From Dehalogenimonas formicexedens (lineage in GTDB: Bacteria > Chloroflexota > Dehalococcoidia > Dehalococcoidales > Dehalococcoidaceae): DNA of 64,000 bases. The notes below the pieces were generated by a model. It made no database searches. It was given only the letters and a program-made list of their open reading frames with translations, and had not been told where the DNA came from. The position numbers were made by a program, and so were the translations under genes. The first letter of the stretch is position 1; each line of letters opens with the position of its first letter. The stretch spans positions 62,001 through 126,000 of the forward strand of contig NZ_CP018258.1 in the NCBI RefSeq assembly GCF_001953175.1. The letters run 5' to 3'. Of this stretch, positions 54,612 to 62,900 are shown piece after piece.

Positions 54612-55496
54612 CTAACCGGGATGCCCGGTGGTGTGCGCCAGGTAGCATTCCAGCCGGTTTTTTCTGAGGTTCTCGAAGATACGTTCCGCCTCGGACCTAT
54701 CCCGGTGAAGGCTGAACAAAGCCGGGCCCGCGCCGGATAACCGGACGCGGTAAGCCCCCGCCTCCAGGAAACGCCATCGATATTCCTCAATCTCCGGCCA
54801 GAGTTCGGCTGAAGGCCGTTCGAAGGCGTTGGACAGCAGCGACGGTGGTATCTCCCAGCCCTCCATCAGGGCATGGACGAATTTCTCGGTTTTGTCACCG
54901 CTGGTGAAATCAGCCGGCTTGAGGGCATGGTACAGCCGGACGGTTTTACCGTTTTCAGGCAAAACGGGGGGCAGCAGGAGGACCACCCAGGCGGATGGAA
55001 AGGCTTTCAACGGAGTCACCAGTTCACCTCGCCCCTCGATGACGGCGGTGCCGCCGATAAAGAAGAACGGCACATCGGAGCCCAGGGCGGCGCCGATCTC
55101 CATCAGCTCGGGATCGGAGAGACCCAGGTTCCACAATCGATTGAAGCCCTTGAGGGCTGCGGCGCAGTCCGAGGAATCGCCGCCGAGACCCGACATGAGG
55201 GGGATCCGCTTGGTCACATGGACACGGGCGCCTTCTTTACAGCCGAAGCGCTCGCGGAGAAGCACCGCCGCTTTCGAGACCAGGCTTTTGGAGCTATCCC
55301 AACCCGGCAGGTCGCCGGAGATTACCAGGTTCTGAGAGGCATCGAAATCGAGCACGTCGGCCAGGTCGATGGTCTGGACGATGCTCTTGATGTCGTGGTA
55401 GCCGTCTGGGCGCTTGCCGAGCACCTCGAGGGCCAGATTGATCTTGGCCGGGGCAAGGAGTTTAAACAATGTTTTCCTTGTATGATCGAAGGACAT
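54612..55496 (-). CDS. ispE: 4-diphosphocytidyl-2-C-methyl-D-erythritol kinase
   Basis: 294 residues. GHMP kinase fold: AKINLALEVLGKRPDGYHDI near the start and the ATP loop MSGLGGDSSDCAAALKG. It phosphorylates CDP-methylerythritol in the MEP pathway, matching ispDF at 47.1-48.3 kb. Its start overlaps the end of rsmA by 35 bases, so the pair is cotranslated. Confidence 0.95.
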   Translation of the reverse strand: MSFDHTRKTLFKLLAPAKINLALEVLGKRPDGYHDIKSIVQTIDLADVLDFDASQNLVISGDLPGWDSSKSLVSKAAVLLRERFGCKEGARVHVTKRIPLMSGLGGDSSDCAAALKGFNRLWNLGLSDPELMEIGAALGSDVPFFFIGGTAVIEGRGELVTPLKAFPSAWVVLLLPPVLPENGKTVRLYHALKPADFTSGDKTEKFVHALMEGWEIPPSLLSNAFERPSAELWPEIEEYRWRFLEAGAYRVRLSGAGPALFSLHRDRSEAERIFENLRKNRLECYLAHTTGHPG

Positions 55497-56388
55497 TCAG
55501 CCAGTCGTCGATGGTGAGCGTCTCGGCGCGGCGCCGGGGATCGATTGCTGCCCGCTCAAGCAACCCGGCGCCTCGATCCTTGTCGATCTCGAGTCCGGCC
55601 GAGATGGCATTTATGAGCTGCTTGCGCCGGGTCGAAAAACCTGCCCGGGCGAGCTTGAAGAAGACCGCTTCGTCAGCCATGGAAAGACGGCGCTGCGGCA
55701 GGACTTCGAGCCTTAATACCGCGGAAGAGACCTTGGGCGGCGGGTAAAAAGCGCCGGCGGGGACGTGGGTTACGATCCTGGGCGAAGCGTAGAATTGAAT
55801 CGCGACTGATAAAAGACTCATCTCGGGCGGTTGGGCAACGATCTGTTTGGCTACCTCTCTCTGCACCATGACCACCAGGCGACTTGGCTGGCGGGCGGAC
55901 TCCAGGAAATGCCGGAGTACCGGAGAAGTGATGTAGTAGGGCAGGTTGGCGACGACTTTGAAATCCTCGCCGCCGACCAATTCCTCGATTTTGGTCTCGA
56001 GGATATCGCGTTCGACGATGTCGACATTGGATAAGCCCGACATCGTTTCACGAAGCAGGGCGGCCATACCCCTGTCGACTTCGACGGCGATGACCTTGCC
56101 GGCGCGTCCGGCGAGGGCGCGGGTGAGCACCCCCAGGCCGGGGCCGACCTCGATGATGGTATCGGATCGGGAGATACCGGCGGCGGCGATGATCTTGTCC
56201 AGGACTCCGCGGTCGATCAGGAAGTTCTGCCCCAGCCCTTTCCTGGCGCTCAGGTTGTACCGGTCGAGCAGGGCGCGGGTTTCGGACATGAGCGAGGCCG
56301 CAGGGGTGGGCAAGCCCGGGCTTGTTGCGCCGGATGGCGGCGTCAGGGCGATATTTGGGTCCTGGTTATCGATCATCTGGCGTTTCAT
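55462..56388 (-). CDS. rsmA: 16S rRNA dimethyladenosine transferase
   Basis: 308 residues from ATG 56388. The canonical start of the fold is LDRYNLSARKGLGQNFLIDRG, followed by the SAM loop EVGPGLGVLTRALA and NLPYYITSPVL (catalytic NLPY). It dimethylates the two adenines near the 3' end of 16S rRNA. The first 35 residues are extra and of low complexity, so the ATG before SETRALLD is an alternative start. A TAATAT lies just upstream (56405-56400). Confidence 0.95.
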   Translation of the reverse strand: MKRQMIDNQDPNIALTPPSGATSPGLPTPAASLMSETRALLDRYNLSARKGLGQNFLIDRGVLDKIIAAAGISRSDTIIEVGPGLGVLTRALAGRAGKVIAVEVDRGMAALLRETMSGLSNVDIVERDILETKIEELVGGEDFKVVANLPYYITSPVLRHFLESARQPSRLVVMVQREVAKQIVAQPPEMSLLSVAIQFYASPRIVTHVPAGAFYPPPKVSSAVLRLEVLPQRRLSMADEAVFFKLARAGFSTRRKQLINAISAGLEIDKDRGAGLLERAAIDPRRRAETLTIDDWLNVLRSYKENIV

Positions 56389-56404
56389 TTCCGGCAAATA
56401 TTAC

Positions 56405-56470
56405 CATAGTTGTCAGTTCACAGTTGGCAGTTAAAAGTTATCAGTTATCAGTTATCAGTTGTCAGTTGTC
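56405..56470. repeat. CAGTTATCAGTT-type tandem repeat
   Basis: Repeated CAGTTATCAGTT, CAGTTGTCAG and CACAGTTGGCAG words upstream of rsmA. Related stretches lie at 33012-33043 and 56840-56870. Translated they give the well-known QLSVISYQLS-type spurious ORFs. Confidence 0.7.
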
Positions 56471-56882
56471 AGATCGCGTTTCGTGTCGCGGGTTGCGCGT
56501 TGAGAAACGCGCTCGAAAACAAAGGAAACAATTCCTCCATCCGCCGGTTGGCGGGTGACAAGGCCCATGCTCTGAGAATTCGGGCCGCCGATTCGTTTTT
56601 GTTTTTTCGGGAGAAAGAGTTTTATGCGGAACGAATCCCCAAAATTTGCGATTGGCCAATCGTGGGAAAACGAATGCTGGTTTTTTGGCCGGCTGGAAAA
56701 CAAATATCGTGAAACCAGCCGGTGCGAAACGGCAAATGACAGGGCACAGTTGTGCTATAATGTTCATGGGGGTATTATAGCACGGACGTTCAGAGGATAG
56801 TCAAGCGAGTTTTGTCGTTTTTGGGGGAATATTTTTTAAGAGCAGTCAGCGGTCAGCTATCAGCGGTCAGGTGGTTTTCGAG

Positions 56883-57055
56883 ATTGCCACGTCGCGGCGC
56901 TCCTCGCAAAGACAGAGGATTAGATTGCCACGTCGGGCTTCGCCCTCCTCGCAAAGACAAGGGGTTTAGATTGCCACGCCGTTGCGCTCCTCGCAAAGAC
57001 AAAGAATGAGATTGCCGCGTCGGGCTTCGCCCTCCTCGCAAAGACAGAGGATTTG
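56883..57055. repeat. Four-copy ATTGCCACG...CTCCTCGCAAAGAC repeat
   Basis: Copies start near 56883, 56923, 56969 and 57011, spaced 40-46 bases, alternating CGGCGCTCC/CGTTGCGCTCC and CGGGCTTCGCCCTCC cores. On the minus strand they encode the familiar SLRGAQRRGNL pattern. The rest of 56398-57260 holds no gene. Confidence 0.8.
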
Positions 57056-57260
57056 AACGGCACGGTAAAGACAAATATGGGGAGGCTTATGTTACCGGGG
57101 CGGAACCGAGATTCTTCGTCCCGATTTCATCGCGGACTCAGAATAACAGATGGTGGAGACGGTGGGGATGTCCAGAAAGATCAGGAAGGCTTCACGGTAG
57201 TCTTGTTTAAGAGGTAGCAATGAGATTCTTCACTACGTTCAGAATGACAAAGGGGAAAAA

Positions 57261-57292
57261 AGAAGGGGAGCCTGCGGGGCTCCCCTTCTTTT
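57261..57292. terminator. Bidirectional terminator before secreted protease gene end
   Basis: Stem AGAAGGGGAGCC / GGCTCCCCTTCT, then TTTTG on the plus strand. On the minus strand TTTTTTCCCC follows, so it ends the transcript from 57313. Confidence 0.8.
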
Positions 57293-57312
57293 GTTAGTAA
57301 AGTATCGTGGGA

Positions 57313-59337
57313 TTATTTATTGGGTCCTTTTGTTTTGAGGATGAAGTTATAGTCATACGGTACATAGAATGTGGCACCTTCCGGCGCATCGTATGTAACC
57401 AGCATGACAGCCTGGTCAGACCATGTGAGGATGCTGCTGAGTTCGTATAAACCAGCGGCGGTGACGCTATCAAGCTTCATCGTGAGTACCCGATATTCAC
57501 CCACCGTGTTTTTACCGGCGGATTTCATGCCGACAAAACTAACGGTGTAGCCGTTGGGGATAGGAAAGATGTCAGTAATATCTTTGAACACTGAAGTATC
57601 GGTCCCATCCGAAATTAATGTGTCATCGACATAAACATTGTCGATATACCAGCCGGAATATGTTGTAGCCCAGTCAGTCACATATCGGAAGGCGATGAGG
57701 ATATTCTGGCCTGCATAAGCCGAAAGGTCAAAGCTCATCGTCACCGGATCAGTAACATAACTTGTCAAACCAGGCAGATTGGCAACGACTGTGGGATGGG
57801 CACTGGGGTCATGATCCGAAGTGGTATAAGCGTTAGCTAGACTTGTCCAGGTATAACCACCATCCGTCGAGACCTGAACAAAACCGAAATCCCAATAATC
57901 TTCGATGTCCCAAATGGTATCGAACGTCAACGTTCCACCGCCGGATGCCTTAAAGATAGCCCAGTTGTCAATAAGGTCACCGGTACCACTCCACAACCAA
58001 CCATCAACAGAAGACCAACGGGTCGGGAAAGTTGATAACGGCAACCCTTCAAACTCCAATTTCAGGACATCTTTCATCTTGCCAGGGAGCCACAGGTAGT
58101 CCGTGCCCCAGGGCGGCGCGCCTTCAGTGTCGAAGGCTTGCAGATTAGGATTAGCGCTGGTACCGATGTTAAGTTTGAAATCCGGGAAGGTCTTGATGGC
58201 ATATTTACCACCGGCTTTGACCGAATTGATCAGCATCGCAATGGAGAAATCATGGTACAGGTCCGCGAAACTTTTTTGAATTCTAAACTGGGCAAGGGTG
58301 GCATTAACTCCTGAAATACCATTGCCCTGATTGTGGAATAGAGCTTGTGTGAATGACGTCCCGAATTGTTCGTTGAGATATATCTGGAACAAGGCGGCTT
58401 GCCCGTAATCGGTGAGGATCTCATCGTCGCCCTGATCTCCCCAAACAACCAGTGAATTTTCAGGATTTGCTGCAGCGGCAGCTATATGTCCCTGGAGAGA
58501 GGCGGTATAACCGCAGACGATTTCGGCGAATTCAGCCATACCCTCGTTAATGAAGGTATCTTCATCTGTATCATAGTCATCATGTAGCAAGTGTTGCCAT
58601 TCGTGAGCGAAGACTCCCTCATAGAGATACGGGCGGGTACCGCTGGACCCCATGCGATTTGTCCAATCATAGGCATCGATGCTGATGATATTGCGGTCGA
58701 AATATACCTCAAATGATGGAGAATAAAAGCCCGCTATATATATTGGATAAGTGGAATCATAGAAGTTTTCATCGCGGATATTGCTAACCAGGACGATGTT
58801 TCTTCCGTTGGAGTCAAAGTAATAATCATCAGGTAAACCCAACAACGATGGTAGGTATGCGTTAGTTCCGTCGTGGGCATCGGCGGTACCGAAATAGGCA
58901 GTTTCTTTAGGAAGAATGTTATTGTCGAATTGACCAAGAATGTATGAAACCTGTTCATCTGTAAGTTCCGGTTTAGCCCGGGGATCTCCCGCCGGCCAGG
59001 CGAGGTTTGCCTGTACCCAAACCTGTGTCTTTGGAGAGTCTGCAACCAAATTGAAATATGTGGCTTGATATTGACCAGTATAATCGTTGAGAATCAGGAA
59101 AATTTTTGTATCTAATACTGTAAGTGCCGATGCCGAGGCGGAACCTCCACCACTCTGTTGATCGTCTTTGGCTATTCGATCGGAAGTCGCCTCCCACTGC
59201 CTGATCTTAGGGCCGACATCTGTCGCCTCATAGGTGATCTTGGCGGCAGAAACCGGAAGAGACGCGGGTAGCATGAAGACCAGGGCGCCGAGAGTCAAGA
59301 GGATGCTGACAGGTATGGACATTTTTCGCCTGAACAC
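57313..59337 (-). CDS. Secreted zinc metalloprotease, M6/M30-like
   Basis: 674 residues. A signal peptide (MSIPVSILLTLGALVFMLPASLPVSA) leads to a domain with HEWQH at 245-249 and EGMAE at 265-269, the zinc and glutamate motif of gluzincin-like peptidases (M30/M6). A later SGGGTLTFDTIWDIEDYWDFGFV segment with VSTDGGYTWTSL is typical of the immune-inhibitor-A C-terminal region. GTG start with AAGGAGG 7 bases upstream. Extracellular peptide degradation is likely. No anchor is seen. Confidence 0.82.
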   Translation of the reverse strand: MFRRKMSIPVSILLTLGALVFMLPASLPVSAAKITYEATDVGPKIRQWEATSDRIAKDDQQSGGGSASASALTVLDTKIFLILNDYTGQYQATYFNLVADSPKTQVWVQANLAWPAGDPRAKPELTDEQVSYILGQFDNNILPKETAYFGTADAHDGTNAYLPSLLGLPDDYYFDSNGRNIVLVSNIRDENFYDSTYPIYIAGFYSPSFEVYFDRNIISIDAYDWTNRMGSSGTRPYLYEGVFAHEWQHLLHDDYDTDEDTFINEGMAEFAEIVCGYTASLQGHIAAAAANPENSLVVWGDQGDDEILTDYGQAALFQIYLNEQFGTSFTQALFHNQGNGISGVNATLAQFRIQKSFADLYHDFSIAMLINSVKAGGKYAIKTFPDFKLNIGTSANPNLQAFDTEGAPPWGTDYLWLPGKMKDVLKLEFEGLPLSTFPTRWSSVDGWLWSGTGDLIDNWAIFKASGGGTLTFDTIWDIEDYWDFGFVQVSTDGGYTWTSLANAYTTSDHDPSAHPTVVANLPGLTSYVTDPVTMSFDLSAYAGQNILIAFRYVTDWATTYSGWYIDNVYVDDTLISDGTDTSVFKDITDIFPIPNGYTVSFVGMKSAGKNTVGEYRVLTMKLDSVTAAGLYELSSILTWSDQAVMLVTYDAPEGATFYVPYDYNFILKTKGPNK

Positions 59338-59359
59338 TTGAACTCCTCCTTTTTGTATT

Positions 59360-59830
59360 CTACTTAAGCTCCGAAGTGCAGTTGGGGCAACGGGTGGCCT
59401 TTATCGGGATCGATGTCGAGCAGTAAGGGCAGTCCTTGGTGGTCGGGGCGGCGGGAACGGCGGCGGCGGCCTTTTTAGCGGCCTCGCGGGCGGCGATCAT
59501 GTTGAGCGGCTTGACGACCACGAAGAAGATGGCGGCGGCCACGATCAAAAAGCTGATGATGACGTTGATGAAGACGCCGAAGTTCATGGTGACGGCGCCG
59601 GCTGCCTGGGCGGAAGCCAGAGAATCGTATGGCCCGGCCGTGGCTCCTTCCTTGAGCACGGCGTACATATTGGTGAAGTCCACGCCGCCCAAAGCCAGGC
59701 CGATAGGCGGCATCAGGATGTCCTTGACGAAGGAATTGATGACGGCGCCGAAAGCCGCGCCGATGACGATGCCGACGGCCAGGTCGACGACGTTGCCACG
59801 CATGATGAAGGTGCGGAATTCCTTGAACAT
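59360..59830 (-). CDS. mscL: Large-conductance mechanosensitive channel MscL with zinc ribbon
   Basis: 156 residues. MscL core: [34 protein letters not shown], then the second helix [20 protein letters not shown]. After the usual end a linker of Ala residues leads to [18 protein letters not shown], a four-Cys zinc ribbon not found in standard MscL. The tail might bind a cytosolic partner or sense redox or metal. AGGAGG precedes the ATG closely. Confidence 0.93.
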   Translation of the reverse strand: MFKEFRTFIMRGNVVDLAVGIVIGAAFGAVINSFVKDILMPPIGLALGGVDFTNMYAVLKEGATAGPYDSLASAQAAGAVTMNFGVFINVIISFLIVAAAIFFVVVKPLNMIAAREAAKKAAAAVPAAPTTKDCPYCSTSIPIKATRCPNCTSELK

Positions 59831-59940
59831 AAGCCTCCTTTCAAGGCAATCAGGATGGGTCTATGCTACGTCAGCGTAAAGGCTAAATCAAGGGGTTTTA
59901 CGATTATTTTTTGCTTGACAGGAATCTGGGGGGATTAAGA

Positions 59941-59970
59941 GAGGAGGGGCGAAAGCCCCTCCTCCTCTTT
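59941..59970 (-). terminator. Stem-loop after the giant repeat protein gene
   Basis: Stem GAGGAGGGGC / GCCCCTCCTC with a GAAA loop, just past the stop at 59985 on the minus strand. The T-run is weak (CTCTTAATC), so confidence is moderate. Confidence 0.5.
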
Positions 59971-59984
59971 CATGGAAACGGTGT

Positions 59985-62900
59985 CTACTTCTTACCTTTC
60001 GGTGCCTCAGGGGTTGTGTTAGCCCAAGGAATGTCAGCCAGATCCTTGGGTTTGCCTTCATCACCTTTCTTGGTGGGGGGCAAGCTAGGATCAAGAGCGA
60101 TGTTATCACCGCTGTTGTTGTAGGCATCGAGTGTTGACCCTAGGCTACGAACCTGGCCGATGCTGTTGCCTTCAAGAACTCCAACTATATCGGTTAGAGT
60201 CACTGGCAGTGGAGCTCCACCAGCCATTGCGTCATTGAGGATGGCGGCCAGAGCTTGCTGGGCGGTGTGGATCTTAGCTTGGTCGATGGTTAGACGAGAG
60301 CTCGAAGTTTCATCAGCATTCTTGGCTGTATTAGCCCAGAGTAGACCCATCAATTGTTCCATGGTGGTGATGGTCCAGGTCTTACCACCCCAAGTCCCGA
60401 GATTGATGTTGCTGTTCAAACCCGTTGGATCAGTGAACACGTGCTCGGTAAAGTCCCAATGGGTCTTCCAGAAGCCGATGGTGCGGGTGGCGCCGTTAAC
60501 CTCAACGAACACATCGTCCTGTTCCGTAGGATAGTTGGGAACGGTGATATCGTTGCCTAGCGGGTCGGTTCCGTGACCGGTAGCCTGGAAAGTGGTGTCA
60601 ACGCTTATGGTGGTCAGGTACACCCATGTCCAGGTCTCGTCCGTGTCGAGAATACCATCGGTGTTGGCATCGCCGGAAGTTGGAGGAGCGGACAGGGTCA
60701 ACGGACTGCCATCGTTCTGAGTGACGACAACGCTCACGTTGGACAGCGGGACGTCCCCTGTATTTTCTTCAGTCACGGTGATTGTGACATTTCCACCTGG
60801 GAACGTTTCCCAAGTATCCGAACCGATAGTTACAGTTGTATTAGGTTGCTTCAAAGTATTGGTGATGGTCCTGGTGGCTGTTGGGGTGCCTGGATCCACG
60901 GTTACATTGCCTGTCAGGTTCGTTACAGTCCAGGCGACGCCAGGATCGGTCTCGGTGACGGTATATACACCAGGAATCAGGTTATCGAGAGTCTGAGCAC
61001 CAGAGATCACACCATTTACCAGATTAAAGGTGAGGGTGGTTCCATCCGGTCCAGGATAGGAAGGACCAGTCACTTTGACAGTGAAGTCAAGGGTAGTAGT
61101 CGAGGCAAACGGATAGGCACCCAAGACTACTACTTTAGTGATGGTTAGGGAGCCGGGGACGAAGTCATTGGTGACGTCAGCGGTAGCCTTGACGCCGGCG
61201 CTGACAGCGACCGCAGAAGCGGGAACGGTCTCGGTCCACTCGGCACCGGCATCGACTTCGGTGATGGTGTAGTCGCCGGGGATGAGGCCGGTGAGGAGCC
61301 AAGGATTGGGCGCGACGATGGCGCCATTATCCAGGACGAACTGATGGGTGGTGCCCTCGCCGGGGTAGGAAGGACCGACTACCTTGACGGTGAAGGTCTC
61401 GTCAATGGAGGCTGAATTGACAGCGCCATTGAAATCGATGATCTTGGTGATCTCGAGGGAGCCGGGGACGTAATCATTGGTGACGTCAGCGGTAGCCTTG
61501 ACGCCGGCACTGACAGCGACCGCAGAAGCGGGAACGGTCTCGGTCCACTCGGCACCGGCATCGACTTCGGTGATGGTGTAGTCGCCGGGGATGAGGCCGG
61601 TGAGGAGCCAAGGATTGGGCGCGACGATGGCGCCATTATCCAGGACGAACTGATGGGTGGTGCCCTCGCCGGGGTAGGAAGGACCGACTACCTTGACGGT
61701 GAAGGTCTCATCAATGGAGGCTGAATTGACAGCGCCATTGAAATCGATGACCTTGGTGATCTCGAGGGAGCCGGGGACGTAATCATTGGTGACGTCAGCG
61801 GTGGCCACGCCACCGGCGCTGACAGCGACCGCAGAAGCGGGTACGGTCTCGGTCCACTCGGCACCGGCATCGACTTCGGTGATGGTGTAGTCGCCGGGGA
61901 TGAGGCCGGTGAGGAGCCAAGGATTGGGCGCGACGATGGCGCCATTATCCAGGACGAACTGATGGGTGGTGCCCTCGCCGGGGTAGGAAGGACCGACTAC
62001 CTTGACGGTGAAGGTCTCGTCAATGGAGGCTGAATTGACAGCGCCATTGAAATCGATGATCTTGGTGATCTCGAGGGAGCCGGGGACGTAATCATTGGTG
62101 ACGTCAGCGGTAGCCTTGACGCCGGCACTGACAGCGACCGCAGAAGCGGGAACGGTCTCGGTCCACTCGGCACCGGCATCGACTTCGGTGATGGTGTAGT
62201 CGCCGGGGATGAGGCCGGTGAGGAGCCAAGGATTGGGCGCGACGATGGCGCCATTATCCAGGACGAACTGATGGGTGGTGCCCTCGCCGGGGTAGGAAGG
62301 ACCGACTACCTTGACGGTGAAGGTCTCATCAATGGAGGCTGAATTGACAGCGCCATTGAAATCGATGACCTTGGTGATCTCGAGGGAGCCGGGGACGTAA
62401 TCATTGGTGACGTCAGCGGTGGCCACGCCACCGGCGCTGACAGCGACCGCAGAAGCGGGAACGGTCTCGGTCCACTCGGCACCGGCATCGACTTCGGTGA
62501 TGGTGTAGTCGCCGGGGATGAGGCCGGTGAGGAGCCAAGGATTGGGCGCGACGATGGCGCCATTATCCAGGACGAACTGATGGGTGGTGCCCTCGCCGGG
62601 GTAGGAAGGACCGACTACCTTGACGGTGAAGGTCTCGTCAATGGAGGCTGAATTGACAGCGCCATTGAAATCGATGACCTTGGTGATCTCGAGGGAGCCG
62701 GGGACGTAATCATTGGTGACGTCAGCGGTGGCCTTGACGCCGGCGCTGACAGCGACCGCAGAAGCGGGAACGGTCTCGGTCCACTCGGCACCGGCATCGA
62801 CTTCGGTGATGGTGTAGTCGCCGGGGATGAGGCCGGTGAGGAGCCAAGGATTGGGCGCGACGATGGCGCCATTATCCAGGACGAACTGATGGGTGGTGCC

